DNA of 30,311 nucleotides. Source: Purshia tridentata. Its lineage: Eukaryota > Streptophyta > Magnoliopsida > Rosales > Rosaceae. A program made the position numbers and the translations under genes. The DNA lies in the NCBI GenBank assembly GCA_003254885.1, contig QANT01003654.1:1-30311 (forward strand). The letters run 5' to 3'. Every line of letters begins with the position of its first letter. Position 1 is the stretch's first letter. Shown piece by piece: positions 9,926 through 21,074 of the stretch. The notes under the pieces were generated by a model. It was given only the letters and a program-made list of their open reading frames with translations, was not told where the DNA came from and made no database searches.

Positions 9926-11431
9926 ATGGCTGGGGTTCAAGATCAATTGGAGATCAAGTTTCGGTTGACTGATGGATCAGATATTGGCCCCAAAAGTTTT
10001 CCTGCTGCTACAAGCGTTGTAACCTTGAAAGAAAGCATTCTTGCGCAATGGCCTAAAGGTTGGTTTTTGTTTCTTCTTTGTGTTCTTGGTGTTCTCTGTT
10101 CTATTTTAGACTTTTTCTCTGAATTGATACCTTAACCAGACCAGGATCTAATAATAAAGAATAGTCTTATCAGAACTTGAGTCTGTGAACATGTTATTGC
10201 AGTTCAATTTTTTGTTAGCATTGGGTGTGCTAATTTTTTATTATTAGAAATTAGGGAATTTGAGGGTGACAGTTTATTATAATGAAGTCATGTTTGTTTC
10301 AGTTCCATTTGTGGTTCTCTGAAACACAGCTTTGTTTGAACAGCCATCCCAGTGCTGAAAAGCACCCTATAAGTGCTTAAGTTACATGGGTTAATAATCA
10401 AGGACATGTATCTTTCCTTTTACAGGCAGCCTTTTTAAAGGTGTTAAGTCTCAGTGAACTGAAATGATTTTCTATGACAGTCAAGTTAATTGTCTTTGTA
10501 TTTTACTGCCACTTGCACTTGGTGTCTGATACAATTATTATTGGCAATATGGAGCCTGGCCTAAGAGCATTAGATATCATGAAACAATGACGGACTATAA
10601 AATATTTAAATCCCAGATTTTTCCGTGCTCTTCAATCTCTCAAATTACCATCAGAAGACCTCTTTGTAAACACCTCTTTTTGTTACTTATTTAATGTATT
10701 TGGGCTAACTGAGCATAATGCTATTGTTTTGAACAGAGAAGGATAATGGTCCAAGGACTGTTAAAGATGTCAAGCTAATAAGTGCAGGAAGAATATTGGA
10801 GAACAACAGAACAGTTGGGGAGTGTCGAAGCCCATTATGTGATGTCCCTGGCGGAGTTACAACTATGCATGTCGTTGTTCAACCACCTTCCTTGGAGAAA
10901 GGTACAAATATATTCTGAGAATTGCTAAAACTAGTGCCAAAGTTTTCTATTCAAAGAAGATATTTTTCTTTCTTCTTTTCCCTTCAAAGTCTCAAAGAAG
11001 ATACAGTCTTCGTTCTTTGCTGCTTTTAGCAACAACGTTGATGAGGAAAATACATTTTCCATCTGCTTTGAACAGTATATGGATTTTTTCTTGGTTATTT
11101 GATTGCCAAAAAGCAGTTTCTTAGTTAATGGAAAAAACAAGGTGATGATAGATTTTGTGTGGTTTGCAAATACTTTCTAATCTCACAATAAATCATGTTA
11201 AAGCCTGCAATTTTATAATTAGCCACCTCCTGAATAGGAAAAGCACCAAAAGAAGGCCTGCAGCCCTGCATCATATAACTACTTTCTCTGATCCTTTCCA
11301 TGACTAGTACATATAATTTAGTTTTTATGCTTCTATATGATTTGTAATTAAATGTGTATCCTTTATCTGTAACAGAGAAGAAACTGACAAGCGAACCAAA
11401 GCAGAACAAGTGCATCTGTGTCATATTATGA
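9926..11431 (+). CDS. MUB2: Membrane-anchored ubiquitin-fold protein (MUB)
   Basis: Three coding exons: 9926-10058, 10737-10901, 11376-11431. They give 117 residues, the family's usual length. MUBs are plant ubiquitin-fold proteins held at the plasma membrane by a C-terminal prenyl group, where they dock a subset of E2 ubiquitin-conjugating enzymes. The beta-grasp part spans about residues 6-95 (LEIKFRLTDGSDIGPKSF near the start, MHVVVQPP at its end). There is no ubiquitin-like diglycine end. A basic linker follows (EKEKKLTSEPKQNK) and the last four residues are CVIL. A terminal Leu in the CaaX box predicts geranylgeranylation. A second Cys two residues upstream (CICVIL) could be palmitoylated. 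Both introns split a Gly/Glu codon after its first base. Next to a GAUT13/14 gene, MUB1 or MUB2 is the natural orthologue; CLPB3 and EDL on the other side favour MUB2. Confidence 0.95.
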
Positions 11432-12529
11432 TATTTTGCAGTTCAAATAGTGGGGATAATATCATTTTTAGGTGGGTGTATACATTGCTATCCCTTTCAT
11501 TGGTAGTCTCTCTTGTACCTAAGTTTTGTTGGATCTGTCTTTACATTGTGTTTCTCTTCATAGTTGACTATAGGTAAAGAGAGTTGGAGCTAGTAAAGAA
11601 AATGAAGTTGCTGATTGATTCAACTCCTTTGGAATTATGCAGGCTTGTCATGTGTCATGGTTTGGTGCAGATCCATCATACTCTGTCTGTCGTTGAGTCC
11701 TTTAGACTCTGCTACATCATCCAACCATATCTAAGATTTTTGTGTAAAAAGTTCATGTTGTAGCAACTGCATTTGTTTTCAAATTTTACATTTGAAGTTG
11801 TTTCATTCACCATGTATAATATTGATGGTATCATCTTGAAAATCATATTTGGTCAGAAAGGAATTGCCAAAGGTCTTGACTGAGTTGCCACAGTGCCTAC
11901 ACTATGCACTTCATGACATGACCATCACAATGGGATTTGCTTGATGGGTTATCTAAGTGAATATTCAAGGTGCGGTCCAACAATTTGCCATGCCTCCTGA
12001 AGTCAGGTGATGAGCAACTAAGCAAGTGTTTGGTTTAGTTAGAGATTGTCATCATGTAAGGCAAACCATGGAGGAGGAGGTGGCTCAAGCTCAAAGATCT
12101 TATGTTCATATTTAGCGTTTGCTCCACTCTACAATCCAAATATTCGGTTGGAAGAGATTCTGAGATTCTAAGTTGGATCTCCCTCTTCGTATAAAAAAAT
12201 AAATAAATCTTGAACACCATCTTTCATCAGAGAAATCATGAATGTAAAAGCAATTAATAGCGTAAAATATTTTCTCACTATTTTATACAGCTTGTGGGTC
12301 CCCACTCCCCACTTCATCAAACCCGTCGTTTCATTGAACTATGCCACCTGTATGAATCTAGTAGAAGCAGGCTTACCGCAGATCCTAGTTTATCGAACGA
12401 TTTCGCGACGTTCCGCGAACTCCCTTTGATCTCAAAATTTGTATCGTAGTATAATTCTAGAACATAACAGATTGCTTCTTTTTCACTTTTTTTTTTGTGG
12501 GTATGAGAGAAATCATAAATGACGATAAA
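11432..12529. other. MUB 3' UTR and CLPB3 promoter region
   Basis: The first part must contain the MUB 3' UTR, though I see no obvious AATAAA soon after the stop. The remainder up to about 12530 is the CLPB3 promoter. It includes a GC-rich island near 12380-12420, unusual against the local AT-rich background, and a heat-shock-element core at 12455. No supported gene is seen; the 63-codon frame at 12238-12429 looks fortuitous. Confidence 0.55.
12455..12462 (+). promoter_or_regulatory. Heat-shock element core upstream of CLPB3
   Basis: TTCTAGAA is a perfect inverted TTCnnGAA pair, the two-unit core bound by heat shock factors, about 300 bp before the CLPB3 start codon and 68 bp upstream of a TATA-like site. 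Neighbouring units at the 5-bp period are degenerate. Imperfect GAA/TTC units also cluster at 12395-12419. Plastid ClpB genes are heat-inducible in other plants, which makes the site plausible. An 8-nt match can arise by chance. Confidence 0.45.
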
Positions 12530-12536
12530 TATATAA
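12530..12536 (+). promoter_or_regulatory. Candidate TATA box of CLPB3 (distal)
   Basis: TATATAA is followed about 35 nt later by a CT/CA-rich stretch (TCGCTTCACCTCACATCACC) typical of plant leaders, giving a 5' UTR of about 190 nt. A second TATAAA at 12691-12696 would give a leader of only about 40 nt. The heat-shock core at 12455 is well placed for the distal site, so I prefer it. Confidence 0.45.
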
Positions 12537-12690
12537 TTTTATTTTCGAATTTAGAGCTTCGCTAATCGCTAGTTCGCTTCACCTCACATCACCTCACTCA
12601 CTGCTACTCTCAAAAATCTCCATCTTTTCTCAATTCCCACGCAAAGCTTCTTCCATCTTCTATTCTTCAAGCAACTCCTTCTCCTTCTCA

Positions 12691-12696
12691 TATAAA
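12691..12696 (+). promoter_or_regulatory. Candidate TATA box of CLPB3 (proximal)
   Basis: TATAAA in the context TTCTCATATAAACACCC is an excellent plant TATA match 65 nt before the start codon. It would produce a very short leader. It could be an alternative promoter or a chance match inside a longer 5' UTR. Confidence 0.35.
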
Positions 12697-12760
12697 CACC
12701 CACTGCACTATCACAAACTTCACAACATTGACGATAAGAAGCTGTTTTCAGGCTCCGCCA

Positions 12761-15700
12761 ATGGCCTCCACGACCTCGTTTGCTTCAGGGATCAGTCTTC
12801 GCCTTCCTCCGCAGTCGGTTTCTTCCAAATGTTGCAATAAAAGTCCTCTCTTTGCTCGCCAACACCTCTCTCTGAGCTTCCATGCCAGATCCAAATCATT
12901 CAGGGCCTTAACTTCGCGCCAATCCAAGCCAAACAGTGCTTTCGGAAATGGGTTGAAGAGATTTGGTCGGAGTTCGAAGCCCTTTGTTGTGCGCTGCGAA
13001 GCTTCTTCAACCGGAAGGGTATCATATATTCTTCATATGCGTTGCTTTGCTTAGCTTAGCTTAGCTTAACACAAACTTTCTTTCTCTTTCAATTATGTGT
13101 GTAACGGGGTTCTGGTATTGATGGAGTTACAGATTACGCAACAAGACTTCACAGAAATGGCGTGGCAAGCGATTGTTTCGTCGCCAGAGGTGGCAAAAGA
13201 GAACAAGCATCAGATAGTGGAGACAGAGCATTTGATGAAAGCACTCTTGGAGCAAAAGAATGGGCTTGCTCGTCGGATTTTCGCCAAAGTTGGGGTTGAC
13301 AATACCCGTCTTCTTGAGGCCACTGATAAATTTATTCAACGCCAGCCAAAGGTACTTCCAAATGGATCCCTAATATTATCCACTCTTAGATGTGATGTGT
13401 TTTGGTGTCTCTGTAATGCTTTAAGCTCATGAATTTAGCTATTCAAGACTTTGGCATTGGTCGTTTATACTCTTGAAGTTACTAATTGTGTGTTAATATT
13501 TGGATGGTAAGTTAAATGTCTTAAGGTACAAACTTAGATTTCTGTTTCTCGAATTGACCATGACCCTCTTATAAACAGGCACACAAGATTTAAGTTATTA
13601 ATTGATGCACAATCATTTGACATAGAACTATGGATTTTCGAGTCTCTTAAAACACATGATGGAGGTAGAGTGAGGCCCTTAGACAGCCTACGAGATAGTA
13701 GTGACTAGTGAGATACTACAAACATGTTTTCAGATGACTGCTAATACTATACATTTTATAGACCAGTGTCTTTATGCTGAGACCCTGATTAATTTATGTC
13801 CCTCTCTATCTAATTACAATAGGTTCTTGGTGAATCTGCGGGGTCAATGTTAGGCCGTGATTTGGAAGCCTTGATTCAGCGAGCCAGGGATTACAAGAAA
13901 GAGTATGGGGACTCATTTGTGTCTGTGGAGCATTTGGTTCTTGGTTTCGCTCAAGATCAACGATTTGGGAAGCAAATATTTAGGGATTTCCAAATATCCA
14001 ATCAAACTTTGAAATCTGCTATAGAATCCATAAGGGGACGCCAATCAGTTATTGACCAAGGTTGCAATGTGTTTTCATTACTTTAACACTGTTGAGGGTG
14101 TGCGTGTGTGTATTGCTTGATCCAACATATGCAGAGTGGGGAAACAAAAATCAGAAGTATTACCCCCTATTTATGTTGCAGATCCTGAGGGAAAATATGA
14201 AGCACTTGAAAAGTATGGAAAAGATTTGACAGCCATGGCAAAAGCAGGAAAGCTTGACCCAGTAATAGGGAGAGATGATGAAATACGCAGGTGCATCCAG
14301 ATTCTCTCCAGAAGAACAAAGAACAACCCGGTGCTGATTGGTGAACCAGGTGTTGGAAAAACTGCAATTTCTGAAGGGTAAGTACCTAGTTGTTTGTGTA
14401 TATGGGCCATTTAGATTTGTTGAACCAGTATTGTTTCCCCACTTGCTTATCTTGTTAGTAATCTGATTACTTATTCTTCTTGATTCTTCTAGCCGTATTG
14501 AACTTTTAAATTTGGAAAAGTTCAATGCTCAATCCAAATTTTTTCACATGTTAAGCATTAATGTGCAGTATAACATGAATAATATTTTAAAAATAGTAAT
14601 ATATAATTATTTGAGCATGAGCTGAGTACCAAGTTTTTACACTGGTACCTTCATTATGGCATAGCATAGCTTCATGCGGCACAGGTTAATCTATTTTAGC
14701 CTTGTTTGGAGGCTTCTACTGGACTTATTTCTCTATTGTGTGCATAACTCTAACTCTGGCTCGTCAACAGGCTTGCTCAAAGAATTGTGCAAGGGGATGT
14801 ACCTCAAGCTTTGATGAACCGTAAGGTGTGTGCTCTCTCTCTCTCTCTCTCAGCAATTAGTAGCACAGTTCTGCTAATCGGTTGAAAAATCTGGATATGT
14901 ACCTGACCTATTTCTCTTTACAGCTAATATCCCTTGACATGGGCGCACTAATTGCTGGGGCAAAATATCGGGGAGAATTTGAGGATAGGCTGAAGGCAGT
15001 ACTCAGGGAAGTAACAGAGTCAGATGGCCAGATTATCCTTTTTATTGATGAGATTCACACAGTTGTCGGGGCAGGTATTTAGCTTATTAATTTCTGTTCT
15101 TGTATTTGAGGTGGAACAGACTTTTAATGATCAATCTGTACTATGTATTGGTGGAAGGCTTTCCTTTTTTATTCATTCTATTGTTTTTGTTAATGAGTTT
15201 GTGTAAATCTCCATCAACGCCAACATAGTTTAATAGATTTAGCAATAGTTCTATTCTTTTGGGTTTGGTTGAAAACATGATGATAGTGACACTGATGGGA
15301 AGGATGATCTATTTTTATCTGTTTCAGGTGCTACAAATGGTGCTATGGATGCTGGAAATCTCTTAAAACCCATGCTTGGTCGGGGAGAGCTACGGTGTAT
15401 AGGTGCAACAACACTGGATGAGTATCGCAAATATATTGAAAAAGATCCTGCATTGGAGCGTCGTTTTCAGCAAGTTTATGTTGATCAACCTACTGTGGAA
15501 GATACTATTTCAATACTCCGGGGCCTGCGTGAAAGATATGAGCTGCATCATGGAGTCCGCATTTCAGATGGTGCACTTGTGCAAGCTGCAATTCTCTCAG
15601 ACCGTTACATCAGTGGGAGATTTTTACCTGACAAAGGTAATATTATTGCACACAAGGTATACAACAACTTAACATGTTGAACAATCTCTGCTTCCGTTAG

Positions 15701-17883
15701 AAATTGATCCATTCATGATGGCTTGCTTTTATGTGTAAGCCAGTCAAAATCAAAGATTTATTGATAGTAAGGCTCTGAGGATGTGTATTTTTTTAGTCTG
15801 CTCTTAAAAGTGAAGAACTATTACTCAAAGAACTTTTGTTCAATTAATTTCTTAGCATATACATGTTACATGGAATGCTAATATATCCTTGAATTGCAGC
15901 TATTGACTTAGTTGATGAAGCTGCTGCTAAATTGAAAATGGAAATTACGTCAAAGCCCACTGCCCTAGATGAGATCAATCGTTCAGTGTTGAAACTTGAA
16001 ATGGAGAGACTGTCTCTTACAAATGATACAGACAAAGCTTCTAAAGAGAGATTGAACCGCCTTGAGGCTGAGTTGTCTCTTTTAAAAGATAAACAAGCTC
16101 AGCTGACTGAGCAGTGGGAGCATGAAAAGTCTGTCATGACTCGCATTCAATCAATCAAGGAAGAGGTATGTACATGTTTTGTTTCTTTTTTTTTAATACC
16201 ATTTTCTTAATCCAAAATTTGAAAGAACAACACAGCCACACTCTTAGTTTTCAATGCAAATTCGAAAGCATAGCAATTCAAGTTGGGGGATTATATAATT
16301 TTCAAAGTAAAACAATTACTAACCAAATTGGTGAAAAGTAAAAATTAGAAGATAATGAGGTAAATATTGAAAGAATTAGTCATTTGAGTAACAGTTCTAC
16401 ATAATGTTACAGGTTGACAGGGTAAATCTGGAGATCCAGCAGGCTGAACGGGAGTATGATCTCAACCGTGCTGCTGAGCTGAAGTATGGGAGTCTGAATT
16501 CTTTGCAGCGCCAACTTGTTAGTGCAGAAAAAGAGCTAGATGAGTATATGAGGTCCGGGAAGTCCATGCTCAGAGAGGAAGTCACAGGAGATGATATTGC
16601 TGAAATAGTCAGCAAGTGGACTGGTATTCCTGTTTCCAAGCTTCAACAGTCAGAGATGGAGAAGCTCTTACATTTGGAGGAAGAGCTGCATAAACGTGTT
16701 GTGGGTCAGGATCCTGCAGTCACATCAGTAGCTGAAGCTATTCAGCGGTCTCGAGCAGGTCTCTCAGATCCTCATCGGCCAATTGCTAGTTTCATGTTCA
16801 TGGGTCCCACTGGTGTTGGGAAGACAGAACTAGCTAAGGCCCTTGCTTCCTATATGTTCAACACTGAAGAAGCTCTTGTAAGAATTGATATGAGTGAGTA
16901 CATGGAAAAGCACGCTGTTTCAAGACTAATAGGGGCTCCACCTGGTTATGTGGGGTATGAGGAGGGTGGACAGCTGACAGAGACTGTTCGACGGAGGCCA
17001 TATTCAGTTATTCTGTTTGATGAGATAGAAAAGGCACATTCTGACGTGTTTAATGTGTTCCTTCAAATTTTAGATGATGGGAGAGTAACTGACTCACAGG
17101 GTCGCACTGTGAGTTTCACCAACACTGTCATTATTATGACCTCAAATGTGGGTTCGCAGTACATACTAAATGCAGATGATGACACCACGCCAAATGAATT
17201 GGGTTACGAGACTATAAAGCAGCGGGTGTTGGAGGCTGCAAGATCAATCTTTCGCCCTGAGTTCATGAACCGGGTTGATGAGTATATAGTTTTTCAGCCC
17301 CTGGACCGTGATCAGATTAGCCGTATTGTCAGGTTACAGGTAATTTGCTCATCAAAAACGCTTTCTGCCTTGACTACTTTTCTTACGGGCAGTTATATAA
17401 TAATTATTATGTTATGTTCTTGGAGAGGATGGCTTTATCTTCTTTAGGCCTCTAAAATCTTGTGAATTGCTCAATCTCCTTTTTTCTTTTTGTTACTTCC
17501 TGCATCTTGTTGTTCTGCGGCATAGCATCATAGTTTTTATATTTTTATCACAGTTGGACCGGGTGCAAAAGAGAGTTGCAGACCGCAAGATGAAAATCCA
17601 GGTGAGCGATGCAGCTATCCAGCTTCTTGGAAGTCTTGGGTATGATCCAAACTACGGTGCTAGGCCAGTGAAGCGAGTGATACAGCAGTATGTCGAAAAT
17701 GAGTTGGCCAAGGGCATCTTGAGAGGAGAGTTTAAGGAAGAAGACACTGTGTTGATCGACACAGAGGTCACGGCTTTTTCCAATGGTCAACTCCCCCAGC
17801 AAAAGCTAGTGTTCAGGAGGCTTGAAGCTGATTCAGAATCTGCAGCTGCAGAGAACCAAGAAGCTTTCTCCGAGACTCGATAA
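12761..17883 (+). CDS. CLPB3: Chloroplast ClpB disaggregase (CLPB3/APG6)
   Basis: Ten coding exons: 12761-13018, 13133-13351, 13823-14060, 14182-14377, 14771-14825, 14924-15074, 15328-15636, 15900-16165, 16413-17339, 17554-17883. They total 982 residues; Arabidopsis CLPB3 has about 970. ClpB/Hsp100 hexamers pull aggregated proteins through a central pore with Hsp70 help; the plastid form is needed for chloroplast development and heat tolerance. A Ser/Arg-rich transit peptide with few acidic residues ends near FVVRCEAS (about 75-82). The N domain follows (about 88-235). NBD1 has Walker A GEPGVGKT (292-299), pore loop KYRG (336-339) and Walker B ILFIDE (360-365). The middle coiled coil lies at about 480-630. 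NBD2 has Walker A GPTGVGKT (695-702), pore loop GYVG (742-745), Walker B ILFDE (764-768) and FRPEFMNR. The M domain separates it from ClpC, and the transit peptide from cytosolic HSP101. No frame break is seen. The start is the first ATG that gives a transit peptide. Confidence 0.97.
13046..13070 (+). repeat. Pentanucleotide TTAGC tandem repeat in CLPB3 intron 1
   Basis: Three perfect TTAGC units (13051-13065) are flanked by one-mismatch units TTTGC and TTAAC, giving five units in 25 nt. They lie 28 nt inside the first CLPB3 intron, which is only 114 nt long. A length-variable marker is plausible. Confidence 0.75.
14497..14526. repeat. 11-bp perfect inverted repeat in CLPB3 intron 4
   Basis: ATTGAACTTTT (14497-14507) and its exact complement AAAAGTTCAAT (14516-14526) flank an 8-nt loop. 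The hairpin lies inside the 393-nt intron between exons 4 and 5, about 120 nt after the donor. No element with terminal repeats is apparent around it. Confidence 0.65.
14833..14851 (+). repeat. CT microsatellite in CLPB3 intron 5
   Basis: About nine CT units begin 8 nt after the exon 5 boundary (donor GTGTGTGCTCTC). Because the 98-nt intron is short, repeat length could influence splicing, but that is speculative. Confidence 0.8.
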
Positions 17884-18090
17884 ATGTTTCGATTTTTGTT
17901 TTAGCATACGACATATGGTTTCTTTACCCATGTTGCAGAGATCTTAAATCATAGTCAGGAGATTTCTCTTGTATATGGCATGTGTGCTATGAAAATGATT
18001 AGCTTCAAAATGTGCTTTGATCGTTCGTTTATATAAATTTATAAAATGATAAGTACACTCTAAAATTGTCTTCTCACACTCAGTCTGCTA

Positions 18091-18096
18091 AATAAA
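18091..18096 (+). terminator. Candidate polyadenylation signal of CLPB3
   Basis: AATAAA lies 208 nt after the CLPB3 stop codon within an A/T-rich stretch, a usual distance for a plant 3' UTR. The next gene's start codon is about 340 nt further on, so its promoter must be compact. Confidence 0.5.
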
Positions 18097-18434
18097 AGGT
18101 TTTTGCCGTTTTATTATAAAAAAAATAAAACCTCGGTAAAGGTCAATTACTAGTTTGATTAATCATGTGCGACACCCTTCTTGACGATTGATCAAATGCA
18201 AGTCATCTAGACCGTTCGAGAAATCCATGTCGTATTGTCGTCCTTGCTGTAAAATTAAACGCAAACGTTTTGCATCCGCCATAGACCACCTACACTGTCA
18301 CTTGCACCGTAGCCAGATTCCGTTCGATTACACTGTAAAATGGGTATTTATTACCACCAACGTTTTCCCTTTCACTTCTCAGTGTGCAGAAACATTGAGA
18401 ATAACTGAATAAGTTTGTGAGCAAAAGGAGACAA

Positions 18435-20152
18435 ATGGGTAAGTCACCAAGTCTGTCTCGTGTTTCCTTTCATATATCTTTTCTCTCTCGTTGATGGGTA
18501 TTATTAATCAGTCCACCAGCATCTAAGAATAAATGGGTAGATGCTGTGTTTCCGTATTTTACTTTTGTTTTTGTTTTTCTTTTTGTGGCAGATGAAGGAG
18601 GGGAAGTGGAATCAGATAGAGGAAACGTAGGGGAGGTGATGGAAGGAGTGGCTTCAATAGCACTGTTGCCATGTGGGTCCATATCAGGCCACTTCATCCA
18701 ACACCACGGTTCCATTAACGTTTGCTACGGTCTTCATGGAACTGGTAATTCTTTTTGTCTCGATTTGTCATCTTTTCATGGTGCCTTTGGATGCTTAGTC
18801 ATGAATTTCCTGTCCCATGTTTGTAGAGTTGGCATGTGAAAAGGAGTGTAGCAGGGGAGAGGATTATCGTCTAATAAAGCTTGCAATCATAGACTACAAT
18901 GTATGAGGGATTTTGTTGTTTTTTGTTTTTTGTTTTAGCAGAATGGTCCTTTGCCTGTCATCAATTTCTCTTTATGACTTCTAATGGGTGTGGTTTATGA
19001 TGACAGAGAAAGAAAGAAAAAGTTGTTGTTGTGGAGTGTAGAGGCCATGATGCTGCCAGGTTGAATAGCATTGATCATGCTCATGGGTAACCCACTTTAG
19101 AAATTAGAATTATCTTGCTGGTTCTTGAAATACAGTAGACTCTTAGAAATATTGTATCTTTGGTGCTTGTCCATTAGTATATTTGAAACTTCAGATACTT
19201 TGGCTTCATTTTTTGTGAAAAGTTTATGCCTTTATACTCTTTTATCTCTCTAATTTGTAGAATCATAAGCAAACCTAATGTCTTTCATGAACATGATCAA
19301 ACTATTATCTCGGATTTGATATGGCTAAATTGTGGAATAACCTTTTCTCCACTCCATTTGTTATGTAATTTCATTATTTCATATCTGAAGTTCCATTTTT
19401 ATTTACAATTATTTTTTTCATGATCGACCATTGCATGTAGATAACATGTTTTGCCTCTTGTTTGCATTAATTGGGAGGCAGTTGGGAGGAGGATGTTGTA
19501 GATATGGTTGAAGAACAGCATGGGAAGAACAAGATTTTGGTTTCTTTCAACTGTGAGACACTGAAATCTGAGAAAGCAGCAGAAGATCATATCAGGCGAT
19601 TCTTACCCAAACTGGCTGGCCTAGATGCTGTTGTGTAAGGCTTGAATTTCTCTTATCCCCTGTCTAATAACTTATATGGACAAGAATTTCTGTCGAGCAG
19701 ACAACAGTTTGGGCTTTCCTGCTACCTTCTAGTTTCCCAGCACTTGCTATTGAAAGTCATCTCTCCATCATCTTTTTAGTTCATTTTAACATTTACTACT
19801 TAGAATATACAAGTTGGCATATTTTAACATTTACTACTTAGAATATACAAGTGATTTGTTTTTGGAGTAGTATGTTTTGCATAATGGATCTTTTGGAAGA
19901 CAATCCAGAGAGAAATTACCTTATGATATCCACTTTTCTGCAAGGCTTCAACTTGAACTGGTTGAGCCTTTGCTCTAGCTTTCCAGGGTTACTTTTGTAT
20001 AATCTGATGCTGACTTCGTTTCACTCCTTGCTTATTTGTCAAATGGCTCTCAGCTTTATATAACTTGTACAAACCCTTACCGGAGACTTGAATTTTGCAG
20101 CAACATTGGTAAGATGAGCATTGCGGGGTTGGACTTCGAAGCAGAGGAATGA
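18435..20152 (+). CDS. Conserved-looking 171-residue protein, function unknown
   Basis: I do not recognise this protein. Six coding segments join in one frame through GT-AG introns: 18435-18438, 18592-18744, 18827-18900, 19007-19086, 19482-19634, 20101-20152. The first segment is only ATG plus one base, ending at the strong donor GTAAGT; it supplies Met1 and the first base of the Asp2 codon. The product is small, acidic at both ends (starts MDEGGEVESDRG, ends GLDFEAEE) and has no signal peptide or membrane segment. Alternating hydrophobic stretches (RLIKLAIIDY at about 68-77, KEKVVVVECRG, NKILVSFNCE) separated by charged helical stretches (EEDVVDMVEEQHGK, KSEKAAEDHIRRFLPKL) suggest a compact alpha/beta fold. 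An alternative start is the in-frame ATG at 18639-18641 (residue 18). The consistent intron phases over five junctions make a real gene likely. It lies head-to-tail with CLPB3 and converges on the F-box gene. Confidence 0.8.
19783..19852. repeat. 32-bp direct repeat, 6-nt spacer, in intron
   Basis: A 32-bp unit beginning ATTTTAACATTTACTACTTA occurs perfectly at 19783-19814 and 19821-19852 with TGGCAT between (period 38). It lies in the 466-nt last intron of the unknown gene. Perfect identity suggests a recent duplication. Frame and splice sites are unaffected. Confidence 0.9.
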
Positions 20153-21074
20153 GCACAATATATGATCTGTTATATAATCTGGTATATATAATGTACTTCT
20201 TCCCTTTTCATGTGTAAATAGATTGATTGTAATGTGTAACAACATGAGACTCAGTCTGATGCATGTGATTCGTTCTAATCCATGTTTGCCAAATTTTGAT
20301 CCTCTTGAGGCCTTCATCTTGCTTTTATCCATTGTATGTGATTCGTTCTATTGCAACTCAAAGTCCCGAAGGGCTGATAATGAAAGGATGGAGTTTCCAA
20401 AACTAATTCTAAATTTATTGAGAATTAAAAAATACCAATGGAATAAGTGAAGCAACTGATTGGAAGATAAACATGAACAAGTGTATAAAATTATTTCACA
20501 AACCAATATGCGACCCACAGAAATATTTAGACCATACATAAATGTACATCGTATTACAAGGTTCACAGCGATAACATTTTATGTAAAAGACAATTGGAAA
20601 AGAAATGGTTAGAAACAGCGTCCAACACTTCTACTGTAAACCATTGAGCAAGGGAAAGATTGAAAGCTTGAACATTTTAATGGTATTGTAATGGTTGATT
20701 TCAGCTTCCTCAAACAAGCCGACCCAAGAGCGCATAATGACCTTCCCAACTTCATGCTTGCAATGACAAGAAATCTGGGCAAAAGAAACAAAAAAAGGAA
20801 AGAAAAAGATACCTTAGAGTAGAAAGACTGTTGAGATAAAGCCGGTTGTAGAGCAAGTACTGAAACATATTATACAGATTTTATTATTTTTATTTTTTAT
20901 GGACATAGAACTTTCACATATTGGTACACCAGTGTCCAACAAAAAAGGGCTGGCTATTGTTGAACTAGTCATTATAAGTACTGCACCATCTCATGCATAG
21001 AAAATTCATTATAAACTAAAACTTCTAGGTGTCCAACAAAAGATAGTACCTCTTTTTGGTTTCAACTTTCACTC
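20153..21074. other. Convergent 3' regions of unknown gene and F-box gene
   Basis: This interval holds the 3' UTR of the plus-strand unknown gene and that of the minus-strand F-box gene. On the minus strand AATAAA occurs at 20880-20885 and 20889-20894, about 185 nt after the F-box stop, a likely polyadenylation signal. The 20.2-20.8 kb part shows no supported gene; its short frames on both strands appear fortuitous. Confidence 0.5.
20889..20894 (-). terminator. Candidate polyadenylation signal of F-box gene
   Basis: The minus strand reads AATAAA here and again at 20880-20885, 180-195 nt after the F-box stop codon. The duplicated signal in a T-rich (plus strand) tract suits a plant 3' end. 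Confidence 0.45.

Noticed and set aside
12238..12429. 63-codon ORF in the CLPB3 promoter
   Set aside because: No homology recognised, no continuation through splice sites, and the position coincides with the promoter.
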